5,067 bases of DNA from positions 1 to 5,067 of the forward strand of contig JACCUL010000355.1 of NCBI GenBank assembly GCA_013811855.1, written 5' to 3'. Of the stretch, positions 1-4,941 are shown one piece after another. This DNA comes from Acidimicrobiia bacterium. Lineage in GTDB: Bacteria > Actinomycetota > Acidimicrobiia > Acidimicrobiales > Ilumatobacteraceae. The notes under the pieces are model-generated. The model worked only from the letters and a program-made list of their open reading frames with translations. It was not told the DNA's origin and made no database searches. Each line of letters starts with the position of its first letter. The first letter of the stretch is position 1. A program made the translations under genes and the position numbers.

Positions 1-204
1 GAAGATCACGGCCTGCGTCAGGAGGCGGATCCAGTCGCCGTCGCCGAGGAAGCGGACGAACGGCACCTGGTTGATCACGGGCAGGTGGAACGGCAGCAGG
101 ACGGCGACGACCAGCAGGAGGACGAGCATGGTGCGCTGGGTCCACGTGGGGAAGACGCTCGTCTCGGCGGCGTAGCTCGTGTGCAGGTTGGGCCGGCCGC
201 GCAC
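1..204 (-). CDS. livM: LivM-type branched-chain amino acid ABC transporter permease, N-terminal part (cut by window edge)
   Basis: Only the first 68 codons are present; the frame stays open to base 1. The start is taken as GTG at 204-202, two bases after the livH stop, which is the usual tight livH-livM coupling. The N-terminus reads MRGRPNLHTSYAAETSVF and then PTWTQR, a hydrophilic cytoplasmic lead resembling LivM proteins of actinobacteria. A hydrophobic first membrane segment follows (about residues 26-42), and a second begins near residue 61 (LLTQAVIF). LivM pairs with LivH to form the membrane channel of HAAT-family importers driven by LivG/LivF ATPases; those genes and the binding protein are not in the window. 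There is no clear Shine-Dalgarno sequence apart from G-rich bases in the end of livH, so translational coupling is likely. The family call is fairly sure; the substrate is unknown. Confidence 0.85.
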   Translation of the reverse strand, partial: MRGRPNLHTSYAAETSVFPTWTQRTMLVLLLVVAVLLPFHLPVINQVPFVRFLGDGDWIRLLTQAVIF

Positions 205-206
205 CG

Positions 207-1181
207 CTACACCCGCCGGATCTCGGGCGTGCCGAACAGGCCGTAGGGCCGCACGAGCAGGACGATGAGCATGGCGATGTACGGCACGATCAGCTGGAAC
301 CCGACGCCCAGCGTCGTCGTGTACTCGGCCAGGTAGGCGCCGGCGAACACCTCGGAGAGCCCGATGACGAGCCCGCCGATGAGGGCGCCGACGACGGAGT
401 CGAGCCCGCCCAGGATCACCGCGGGCAAGGCGCGGAACGCCAACGCCGAGGTGGCCGCGGTCGCCGTGCCCAGCCCGATCGGCGACATCGAGGCGCACAG
501 CGCACCGACGACGGCCAGCGCCGCGCCGGCGCCCCAGGCGATGGCGAAGACCCGACCGACCGAGATGCCCTGGGCCATCGCCGCCTCCTGATCGAAGGCG
601 ACGGCCCGCATGGCGACGCCGGTGCGGGTGCGGAAGAACAGGTAGACACCGGCGAACGCGAGCGCCGCCGCGGCGATGGTGGCGATCTGTGACCAGTAGA
701 CGAACCCGCCTCCCAGCTGGAAGCCGGTCGCCCCCCACGGGACCCCGAGGTTGCGGTTGTTGACGGCCACGGCGTCGGTCCCGACGGTGCGCAGCACGGC
801 CTCGAGCCCCAGCGTGATGACGGCGATCGAGAACAGCGGCTCGCCGATCATCGGTCGGATGACCAGTCGCTCGATGACGAGGCCGAGCACGACGGCGAGC
901 GCCAGCGCCGTGATCAGCGCGCTGAACCACACGACGTAGCGGTTGTCACCGAGCCAGCGACCGGGGACCCGCCAGTCGACGAGCACCATGCTGAAGAACC
1001 ACGTGCCGACGAGGGCCAGCGCCCCCTGGGCGAAGTTGACGGTCTGCGTGGCTTTGAAGACGAGCACGAACCCGAGCGCGATGAGTGCGTAGATGGCCCC
1101 CTGGGCCAGCCCGCGCGTCAGCGTCGGGACGAACGTGACACCTCCGCCGGCCTGTCCCACCATCGTTGCGAGCACGCTCAC
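207..1181 (-). CDS. livH: LivH-type branched-chain amino acid ABC transporter permease
   Basis: The product is an inner-membrane permease subunit of a HAAT-type ABC importer for branched-chain amino acids or related hydrophobic substrates. From GTG at 1181-1179 it is 324 residues, somewhat longer than the usual ~290-310. I chose this start because AGGAG lies 7 nt upstream; the open frame extends to an ATG at 1235, but those extra 18 residues look non-conserved. Family signatures are LTRGLAQGAIYALIALGFVLVF (split here: residues 21-40, then VF) with NFAQGALALVG at 49-59. The cytoplasmic coupling region is RTGVAMRAVAFDQEAAMAQG at 186-205, and GGLDSVVGALIGGLVIGLSE lies at 258-277. Hydrophobic stretches near 25-43, 85-103, 117-132, 166-183, 212-232, 262-280 and 295-312 fit a multi-pass protein. 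The stop TAG is 2 nt before livM. An acyl-CoA ligase gene lies 121 nt upstream on the same strand, possibly in the same operon. Confidence 0.93.
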   Translation of the reverse strand: MSVLATMVGQAGGGVTFVPTLTRGLAQGAIYALIALGFVLVFKATQTVNFAQGALALVGTWFFSMVLVDWRVPGRWLGDNRYVVWFSALITALALAVVLGLVIERLVIRPMIGEPLFSIAVITLGLEAVLRTVGTDAVAVNNRNLGVPWGATGFQLGGGFVYWSQIATIAAAALAFAGVYLFFRTRTGVAMRAVAFDQEAAMAQGISVGRVFAIAWGAGAALAVVGALCASMSPIGLGTATAATSALAFRALPAVILGGLDSVVGALIGGLVIGLSEVFAGAYLAEYTTTLGVGFQLIVPYIAMLIVLLVRPYGLFGTPEIRRV

Positions 1182-1302
1182 TGGTGCACTCCTGCCTCGT
1201 GACACGGGTTCGCTGGATCCGCGACCGCCGGGCACCAGCGAGCGCGTCGCCGCAAAGCCGGCGACGAAGAAGCACCGTGTCGCTCGAGCTCGCTGCGCTC
1301 GC
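1182..1302 (-). other. Ligase-livH intergenic spacer
   Basis: This 121-nt gap separates two genes of the same orientation. It holds an 8-bp hairpin (1245-1266), the livH Shine-Dalgarno sequence (AGGAG, 7 nt before GTG), and a GCTCG-rich run directly after the ligase stop codon (about 1281-1302). I see no convincing -10/-35 pair for livH. The gap could therefore be either an intra-operon spacer with a partial terminator or processing site, or a true transcription-unit boundary. Confidence 0.5.
1245..1266 (-). terminator. Hairpin between ligase and livH, possible weak terminator or mRNA-processing site
   Basis: CGTCGCCG (1245-1252) and CGGCGACG (1259-1266) are perfect 8-bp inverted arms around a 6-nt loop. 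The hairpin lies about 37 nt past the ligase stop codon in the direction of transcription. No T tract follows it on the minus strand, so a classical intrinsic terminator is not supported. GC-rich actinobacterial hairpins without a U tail can attenuate transcription or protect a 3' end, but that role is inferred. Confidence 0.35.
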
Positions 1303-3177
1303 TCACTGGTACATCGACTCCACCAGATCGCCGAACATCTCGGTCATCGCCCCTCGCTTGAGCTTCTGCGTGGCCGTCAGCTCGCCGTCCTCGTGGTCCA
1401 GCTCCTTGGGGATCAGCTTGAACCGCTTGATCTGCTCGACGGAGGCGAACTTGTCGTTCGTCGCCGTGACCACGCCGTGCACGAGTTCGACCACCTCGGG
1501 CTTCTCGGAGAGGTCGCGGTAGGTGGTGTATGGGAGGTTGCGCCGCAGGGCCCAGTCGCCGACGGTGTCGTACTCGATCCCGATCAGCGCGGCGAGGTAC
1601 TTGCGGCCATCACCGATGACCATCGCCTCCTTGACGTACGGCGAGGTCTTCAAGCTGTTCTCGATCTCGGACGGCGAGACGTTCTTGCCGCCGGACGTGA
1701 TGATGATGTGCTTGATGCGGTCGACGATCTTGATGTGCGTGTCGTCGACCCACTGGCCGACGTCACCGGTCATCAGCCACCCGTCCTCGGTCATCGTCGC
1801 CGCCGTGGCGTCGGGCTGGCCCCAGTAACCGGCGAACGTGCCGGGGTGCTTGGTCTGGATCTCGCCGGTCTCCGGATCGAGCCGCAAGCCGATGCCCTGG
1901 TACGGCTCGCCGACGGTGCCGAGCTTCATCCGCCCCGGCAGGTTGGCGGTGGCGATCGCCGTGTTCTCGGTCATCCCGTACAGCTCGAACACGGGGACGC
2001 CGATGCCCATGAAGAACTCGAGCACCTCCGGCGCGATGGGCGCCGCACCCGAGCCGGCGTAGCGGCAGCGGCGCAGCCCGATGCGCTCTTTGAGGGCGCG
2101 CAGCACGAGCGGCGAGGCGATGGCGTAGCGTAGCCGGCTGCCGAACGTGTGGTTCCCGCCGTTGGCCACCATGGCCTTGCCGACCTTCGCCGCTTGGCGC
2201 AGGCCGAAGTTGAGGAACCGCTTCTTGACCCACGTCGCGTCGTTGGCGCGGATCAGCACGCCGGCGTGCAGCTTCTCCCAGATCCGCGGGACGGCGAAGA
2301 ACAACGTCGGCTGCACCTCGCGGAGGTTGGTGACGATGGTGTCGATCGACTCGGCGAAGTTGAGGACCGTGCCGCAGCCGACGAGGTGCCACGTCGAGAA
2401 CACCCGCTCGGCGATGTGGCACAGCGGCAGGTACGTGACGATGAGGTCGTCGGAGTCCGGCGGCTTGCCGTTCGGCGTCCGGGCGCCGTTGTGGACGAGC
2501 ACGTCGACCGCGAACGCGGCGTTGGCGTTCGTCAGCATGGCGCCCTTCGGCGGGCCGGTCGTGCCCGACGTGTAGACGAGCGTCATGATGTCGGTCGGTT
2601 CGGCGGCGGCCATCCGACGCTCGACGTCGCCGACGTGTTCGGCCCGGTGCGCGGCGCCGAGCTCGAGGAACGACGCCCACGACATCAGCCGCTCGTCGTC
2701 GTACGTGCGCAGGCCGCGAGGCTCGAGGTAGATGACGGTCTTCAGGGCCGGGAACGTCGCCGCCGGCGGCGCCAGCGCCTTGTCGACCTGCTCCTGGTCC
2801 TCGGCCAGGTGGACGGCGGCGCCGCTGTCGGTCAGCAGGTACTCGACCTCCGCCGCCGGGTTGGTGGGGTAGAGCCCGACCGTGACGCCGCGCACGGCGA
2901 CGGTGGCGAGGTCGAGCACGACCCATTCCGGTCGGTCCTCGGCGTGGATGGAGACGCGGTCGCCGACGTCGACACCGAGCGCCAGCAACCCGTGGGCGGC
3001 GTCGAGGATCAGGTTCCAGGTGTCGTCCCACGAGTACTCCCGCCAGACGCCGAAGTCCTTTTCCCGCATGGCGACCTGGTGCGGGGCCCGCTGCGCCCAG
3101 TCGCGGGCCAGCGAGGCGACGGTCGACGTGGCCGGGCCGACCTCGGCCCGGCTGCTCTCGGGCGTGAGCAGTGCCAT
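1303..3177 (-). CDS. Long-chain / bubblegum-type acyl-CoA ligase (AMP-forming)
   Basis: This adenylate-forming (ANL) enzyme converts a carboxylic acid, ATP and CoA into acyl-CoA, AMP and PPi. From ATG at 3177-3175 it has 624 residues, typical of long-chain synthetases (about 600-650). That start has a purine-rich AGGGGGA about 8 nt upstream; an ATG ten codons earlier (3207) is possible but less likely. Motifs in order are the ATP/phosphate loop YTSGTTGPPKGAML (202-215), YLPLCHIAERVFS (249-261), VPRIWEKL (296-303), SGAAPI (376-381), YGMTEN (400-405), GWLMTGDVG (466-474, ribose-binding Asp472), hinge and CoA-domain DRIKHIIITSGGKNVSPSEI (486-505), and C-terminal TATQKLKR (601-608). Lys605 is the likely catalytic lysine. 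The LPLxHIAER and VPRIWEKL blocks favour the long-chain/bubblegum group over acetyl- or 4-coumarate-type ligases. No signal peptide is evident. livH and livM follow on the same strand, suggesting activation of an imported acid. The family call is firm; chain length and true substrate are not. Confidence 0.93.
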   Translation of the reverse strand: MALLTPESSRAEVGPATSTVASLARDWAQRAPHQVAMREKDFGVWREYSWDDTWNLILDAAHGLLALGVDVGDRVSIHAEDRPEWVVLDLATVAVRGVTVGLYPTNPAAEVEYLLTDSGAAVHLAEDQEQVDKALAPPAATFPALKTVIYLEPRGLRTYDDERLMSWASFLELGAAHRAEHVGDVERRMAAAEPTDIMTLVYTSGTTGPPKGAMLTNANAAFAVDVLVHNGARTPNGKPPDSDDLIVTYLPLCHIAERVFSTWHLVGCGTVLNFAESIDTIVTNLREVQPTLFFAVPRIWEKLHAGVLIRANDATWVKKRFLNFGLRQAAKVGKAMVANGGNHTFGSRLRYAIASPLVLRALKERIGLRRCRYAGSGAAPIAPEVLEFFMGIGVPVFELYGMTENTAIATANLPGRMKLGTVGEPYQGIGLRLDPETGEIQTKHPGTFAGYWGQPDATAATMTEDGWLMTGDVGQWVDDTHIKIVDRIKHIIITSGGKNVSPSEIENSLKTSPYVKEAMVIGDGRKYLAALIGIEYDTVGDWALRRNLPYTTYRDLSEKPEVVELVHGVVTATNDKFASVEQIKRFKLIPKELDHEDGELTATQKLKRGAMTEMFGDLVESMYQ

Positions 3178-3328
3178 CGGATGATCCCCCTGGTCCGTGT
3201 GCGGCATCGGCGTGCCCCCGGCACGTCACTGGCCGCTTGTCGTGTGGAGCGATGGTAGTGAAATCGCTAGGTGACGTCCGACACAGGGCAGGGGATCGTC
3301 GTCCCGAGCTTGCTTCGACATCACAACG
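3178..3328 (-). promoter_or_regulatory. Ligase upstream region with candidate -10 and 5'-leader hairpin
   Basis: This 151-nt gap separates the ligase start from the 3' end of tRNA-Tyr; both are on the minus strand. TACCAT (minus strand, 3257-3252) fits the TANNNT -10 pattern and would give a leader of about 65-70 nt, but no good -35 is visible. Inside that leader CGTGCC-CCC-GGCACG (3211-3225) can form a 6-bp stem, extendable by about two pairs, ending roughly 33 nt before the ATG. The ligase Shine-Dalgarno sequence AGGGGGA lies near 3186-3192. Read-through from the tRNA gene is also possible. I recognise no operator. Confidence 0.3.
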
Positions 3329-3410
3329 TGGGCCGGGGAGGATTCGAACCTCCGTAGGCGTTGCCGGCAGATTTACAGTCTGCTCCCTTTGGCCGCTCGG
3401 GCACCGACCC
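3329..3410 (-). tRNA. tRNA-Tyr (anticodon GTA)
   Basis: This is a class II tRNA of 82 nt. The acceptor arms are GGGTCGG (3410-3404) and CCGGCCC (3336-3330), with one internal T-G wobble and discriminator A at 3329. The anticodon stem GCAGA/TCTGC encloses the loop CTGTAAA (3378-3372), so the anticodon GTA lies at 3376-3374. A long variable arm and the T arm GGAGG-TTCGAAT-CCTCC are present, as expected for tyrosine tRNA. CCA is not encoded (CGT follows). It lies divergent from yajQ, with 83 nt between. A possible -10, TACGCT, lies on the minus strand at 3449-3444. Confidence 0.96.
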
Positions 3411-3479
3411 AATGTGCGAGGCGCAGGGCCTCGGCGGCGCAGGAGCGTACCGCCGGGGCGCGGCCGCTCGACGGCTCGT

Positions 3480-3485
3480 TACCCT
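3480..3485 (+). promoter_or_regulatory. Candidate -10 box for a leaderless yajQ transcript
   Basis: TACCCT fits the actinobacterial TANNNT -10 consensus and ends 8 nt before the yajQ ATG, so transcription would begin at or within a base or two of the start codon. There is no Shine-Dalgarno sequence before this ATG, which agrees with a leaderless message. No clear -35 is seen. The same octamer TACCCTCG precedes the GNAT gene at nearly the same distance. Confidence 0.5.
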
Positions 3486-3493
3486 CGACGGAC

Positions 3494-3982
3494 ATGCCCA
3501 GTTTCGATGTCGTGTCCGAGGTCGACCGCCAGGAGGTCCGCAACGCCGTCGACCAGGCGCAGCGCGAGATCGGCACCCGGTTCGACTTCAAGGGCACGGA
3601 TTCGTCGATCGAGCAGCACGAGCTGGTGCTGACGCTGCGTTCGGTCAGCGAGGACCGGTTGGCCGCGCTGCGAGTCGTGCTGGAGGAGAAGCTCGTCAAG
3701 CGGGGTGTGTCGCTGAAGGGGCTCGACTACGCCGATGTCGAGGAGGCCAGCCACAACACGGTGCGCCAGGTGGCGACGATCAAGGTCGGCATCGGGTCGG
3801 ACAAGGCCCGGGAGATCAACAAGCTGATCAAGGAGAAGGCGCCCAAGGGGGTCTCCAGTCAGACCCAGGGCGAGTCCATCCGCGTGACGAGCAAGAAGCG
3901 CGACGACCTCCAAGCTGCCATGGCCGCCATCAAGGCCGCCGATCTCGGCATCCCGGTCCAGTTCGAGAACCTCCGCAACTGA
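3494..3982 (+). CDS. yajQ: YajQ-family nucleotide-binding protein (UPF0234; c-di-GMP-binding in some species)
   Basis: The product has 162 residues, matching the usual ~160-165 of YajQ. Conserved blocks are MPSFDVVSEVD (1-11), RFDFKGTD (29-36), EEKLVKRGVS (64-73), a lysine-rich middle IKEKAPKGV (112-120), QGESIRVTSKKRDDLQAAM (125-143) and DLGIPVQFENLRN (150-162). These align almost throughout with E. coli YajQ, a small cytoplasmic protein with two ferredoxin-like domains. Published work on the family describes nucleotide or RNA binding, and a Xanthomonas homologue binds cyclic di-GMP as a virulence regulator. Whether this copy binds c-di-GMP cannot be judged from sequence. The start at 3494 is set by the conserved MPSFD; the frame is open upstream but that part is not family-like and overlaps tRNA-Tyr. 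Translation is probably leaderless. The gene is convergent with the GNAT gene, across a strong inverted repeat. Confidence 0.95.
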   Translation: MPSFDVVSEVDRQEVRNAVDQAQREIGTRFDFKGTDSSIEQHELVLTLRSVSEDRLAALRVVLEEKLVKRGVSLKGLDYADVEEASHNTVRQVATIKVGIGSDKAREINKLIKEKAPKGVSSQTQGESIRVTSKKRDDLQAAMAAIKAADLGIPVQFENLRN

Positions 3983-3986
3983 GGTT

Positions 3987-4030
3987 TGTGTCACCGCACG
4001 TGGCGGAGTCAGGGCCCGTGCGGTGACACA
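3987..4030. terminator. Perfect 14-bp inverted repeat, likely bidirectional terminator
   Basis: TGTGTCACCGCACG (3987-4000) and CGTGCGGTGACACA (4017-4030) are exact reverse complements around a 16-nt loop. The repeat starts 4 nt after the yajQ stop and lies 19 nt past the GNAT stop on the other strand, so it could serve both convergent genes. There is no T run on either side, so termination would depend on the long stem alone. A smaller competing stem CCGC-ACGTG-GCGG (3994-4006) also exists. Confidence 0.65.
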
Positions 4031-4037
4031 GGCCGGC

Positions 4038-4057
4038 GGTCAGAGCAGGTCAGAGCA
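4038..4057. repeat. Tandem duplication of a 10-bp unit (GGTCAGAGCA x2)
   Basis: Two exact head-to-tail copies of GGTCAGAGCA occupy 4038-4047 and 4048-4057. The second copy contains the GNAT stop codon (TGA on the minus strand at 4052-4050) and its last two codons; the first lies just beyond the stop. It looks like a local slippage or duplication event with no effect on the protein. Confidence 0.7.
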
Positions 4058-4547
4058 TGAGTTGCATGACCGCCACGTCGAGCCAGCGGTTGAACTTGCG
4101 GCCGACCTCGCGTTCGATGCCGACCAGCTCGAAGCCGCAGCGGGCGTGGAGGGCCAGGGAGGCCGTGCCGCTGGCCTCGATGCGGGCCATCACGGTGTGG
4201 AACCCGGACTGCCTGGCCAGGTCGACGAGGTGCTGCAGCAGGAGCGTGCCGATCCCCTCGCCGTTGCGCTCACGGTCGACGTAGACCGAGTCCTCGACCG
4301 TCGTGCGATACGCGGCGCGCTCCTTGTACGGCGAGAGCGACCCGAAGCCGACGACCGCGCCGGCGCCGTCGACGGCGACGACGGCCGAGAACGCCCCGGA
4401 CCGGGCCGCCAGCCAGGCCTCCTGGTTGGCGCGCGAGCGGGGGACGAGGTCGAAGGTGCTGGTCGCGGTCGTGACCTCGACGTTGTAGATGGCCCGGATC
4501 GCCTCGGCGTCGCCGAGCTCGGCGAGACGGATGCTCGGCGCAGGCAC
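4050..4547 (-). CDS. GNAT acetyltransferase, phosphinothricin / methionine-sulfoximine N-acetyltransferase type
   Basis: This is a cytoplasmic acetyl-CoA-dependent N-acetyltransferase of 165 residues from GTG at 4547-4545. The frame is open to 4697, but the first 50 residues of that version look non-conserved. Hallmarks of the Pat/Bar group are IRLAELGDAEAIRAIYN (6-22), TSTFDLVP (29-36), GFGSLSPYKERAAYRTTVED (67-86), SVYVDRERNGEGIGTLLL (87-104), SLALHARCGF (130-139) and GRKFNRWLDVAVMQ (149-162). Glu85 (TVED) and His134 (ALHARCGF) correspond to Glu88 and His137 of Streptomyces Bar, so the catalytic residues appear intact. The acetyl-CoA loop reads NGEGIG, with Asn95 where Q or R is usual. In most bacteria such proteins acetylate methionine sulfoximine/sulfone or related amino acids rather than acting as true herbicide-resistance enzymes; the substrate here is unknown. 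A TANNNT box 7 nt before the GTG suggests a leaderless transcript. The gene is convergent with yajQ and divergent from the tRNA-Thr/tRNA-Met/tuf group. Confidence 0.9.
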   Translation of the reverse strand: MPAPSIRLAELGDAEAIRAIYNVEVTTATSTFDLVPRSRANQEAWLAARSGAFSAVVAVDGAGAVVGFGSLSPYKERAAYRTTVEDSVYVDRERNGEGIGTLLLQHLVDLARQSGFHTVMARIEASGTASLALHARCGFELVGIEREVGRKFNRWLDVAVMQLML

Positions 4548-4554
4548 CCCACCG

Positions 4555-4560
4555 AGGGTA
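4555..4560 (-). promoter_or_regulatory. Candidate -10 box for a leaderless GNAT transcript
   Basis: TACCCT on the minus strand lies 7 nt before the GTG start, the spacing expected when the start codon is the first transcribed codon. No classical Shine-Dalgarno sequence is set apart from the start, only a G-rich CGGTGGG. The sequence TACCCTCG is identical to that before yajQ. No convincing -35 is seen. Confidence 0.5.
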
Positions 4561-4591
4561 GGTCGACCCGCGCGATGGGAGACCCGGATGA

Positions 4592-4616
4592 CGCGTTGTG
4601 CTACTGCACAAACGCG
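4592..4616. promoter_or_regulatory. Palindrome in the GNAT / tRNA-Thr divergent spacer, possible regulator site
   Basis: TTGTGC (4596-4601) and GCACAA (4606-4611) are perfect 6-bp arms around TACT. Outer CGCG arms (4592-4595 and 4613-4616) extend the symmetry with one unpaired A (4612). The site lies about 32 bp upstream of the GNAT -10 box and about 49 bp upstream of the candidate tRNA-Thr -10. A dimeric regulator site is plausible because of its position between divergent promoters; no regulator can be named. Confidence 0.35.
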
Positions 4617-4664
4617 GTGCGCGGACCCGACGGACGGCCCCGTGGGACGCTCCTGGCCTGCCGC

Positions 4665-4670
4665 TATGCT
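4665..4670 (+). promoter_or_regulatory. Candidate -10 box for the tRNA-Thr / tRNA-Met / tuf group
   Basis: TATGCT matches the TANNNT pattern closely and lies 39 nt before the first base of mature tRNA-Thr, giving a short 5' leader of about 30 nt for RNase P to remove. No strong -35 is visible at 16-18 nt. Whether tuf is mainly transcribed from here or from its own promoter cannot be settled. Confidence 0.4.
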
Positions 4671-4709
4671 CGTGCGCTGGCTCGGGGGACCCTCCACGGG
4701 CCGACAGAC

Positions 4710-4782
4710 GCCCTCTTAGCTCAGTCGGCAGAGCACAGCCATGGTAAGGCTGGTGTCGTGGGTTCGATTCCCACAGAGGGCT
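4710..4782 (+). tRNA. tRNA-Thr (anticodon GGT)
   Basis: This tRNA of 73 nt has a full cloverleaf. Acceptor arms are GCCCTCT (4710-4716) and AGAGGGC (4775-4781), and the D arm is GCTC/GAGC. The anticodon stem CAGCC/GGCTG (4736-4740, 4748-4752) encloses loop ATGGTAA, placing GGT at 4743-4745. The T arm is GTGGG-TTCGATT-CCCAC (4758-4774). The discriminator is T4782 and CCA is not encoded. It is the first gene of a tRNA-tRNA-tuf group. Confidence 0.96.
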
Positions 4783-4790
4783 CGACCATG

Positions 4791-4809
4791 CGCTCGGTCC
4801 GACCGAGCG
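4791..4809 (+). other. Hairpin between tRNA-Thr and tRNA-Met
   Basis: CGCTCGGT (4791-4798) and ACCGAGCG (4802-4809) form a perfect 8-bp stem with a CCG loop, in the 40-nt spacer between the two tRNAs. No T tract follows. In a joint precursor such a hairpin could separate the two cloverleaves or guide RNase cleavage; this role is inferred. Confidence 0.5.
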
Positions 4810-4822
4810 TGGGCGACTGCCT

Positions 4823-4899
4823 GGCGGCGTAGCTCAGTTGGTCAGAGCATCCGGCTCATAATCGGAAGGTCATCGGTTCGATCCCGATCGCCGCTACCA
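4823..4899 (+). tRNA. tRNA-Met (anticodon CAT), probably elongator, with encoded CCA
   Basis: This tRNA is 77 nt including CCA. Acceptor arms are GGCGGCG (4823-4829) and CGCCGCT (4889-4895), so the first pair is a G-U wobble. The anticodon stem TCCGG/TCGGA (4850-4854, 4862-4866) encloses CTCATAA with CAT at 4857-4859. The T arm is ATCGG-TTCGATC-CCGAT (4872-4888). The discriminator is A4896 and CCA is encoded at 4897-4899. The anticodon stem lacks the three G-C pairs of an initiator tRNA, so this is not tRNA-fMet. A tRNA-Ile2 read through lysidine modification of C34 cannot be fully excluded, but the body looks like elongator tRNA-Met. Confidence 0.92.
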
Positions 4900-4917
4900 C
4901 CACCACCACCACCTCCA
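4897..4917 (+). repeat. CCA trinucleotide repeat at the tRNA-Met 3' end
   Basis: The encoded tRNA CCA at 4897-4899 is the first of five perfect tandem CCA units (4897-4911), followed by CCT and one more CCA (4915-4917). The repeat is thus continuous with the mature 3' terminus of the tRNA and ends 24 nt before the tuf start codon. Confidence 0.85.
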
Positions 4918-4941
4918 GACGAGAAGAGGCGACAACAGATC

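Noticed and set aside
1201..1281. GACACGG / CCGTGTC inverted pair flanking the ligase-livH spacer
   Set aside because: The arms are only 7 bp and 67 nt apart, which is readily explained by chance.
1281..1302. GCTCG-rich run after the ligase stop as a REP-like or CRISPR-like repeat
   Set aside because: It is a short, irregular low-complexity run in GC-rich DNA with small overlapping palindromes; no regular repeat-spacer structure is present.
1093..2133. Long plus-strand open frame of 346 codons opposite the ligase and livH
   Set aside because: It is antisense to two confidently identified genes, spans their boundary and is rich in Arg, Val, Asp and Leu as expected of a GC-rich shadow frame. 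No domain is recognisable.
2149..3258. Plus-strand open frame of 369 codons opposite the ligase
   Set aside because: Antisense to the ligase with Arg/Val/Asp/Gly-rich low-complexity sequence and no motif.
1763..3412. Minus-strand open frame of 549 codons overlapping the ligase and tRNA-Tyr
   Set aside because: It reads the ligase in another frame and starts within tRNA-Tyr; its composition is dominated by Arg, Ala, Gly and Pro, typical of a frame artefact.
4038..4058. Match of GGTCAGAGCAT to the D arm of tRNA-Met (4840-4850), suggesting a tRNA fragment or integration site
   Set aside because: An 11-base match between two places in a 5-kb GC-rich window is expected by chance, it is in the D arm rather than the 3' end usually used by integrases, and no integrase or cloverleaf remnant is nearby.
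4548..4697. N-terminal extension of the GNAT protein to an ATG at 4697
   Set aside because: The extra 50 residues show no family similarity, cover the palindrome and the likely tRNA promoter, and the family normally begins near IRLAELGDAEA.
4023..4832. Plus-strand open frame of 269 codons covering the GNAT gene and tRNA-Thr
   Set aside because: It is antisense to a well-conserved GNAT and runs through a tRNA gene, so it cannot be a real protein gene as drawn.
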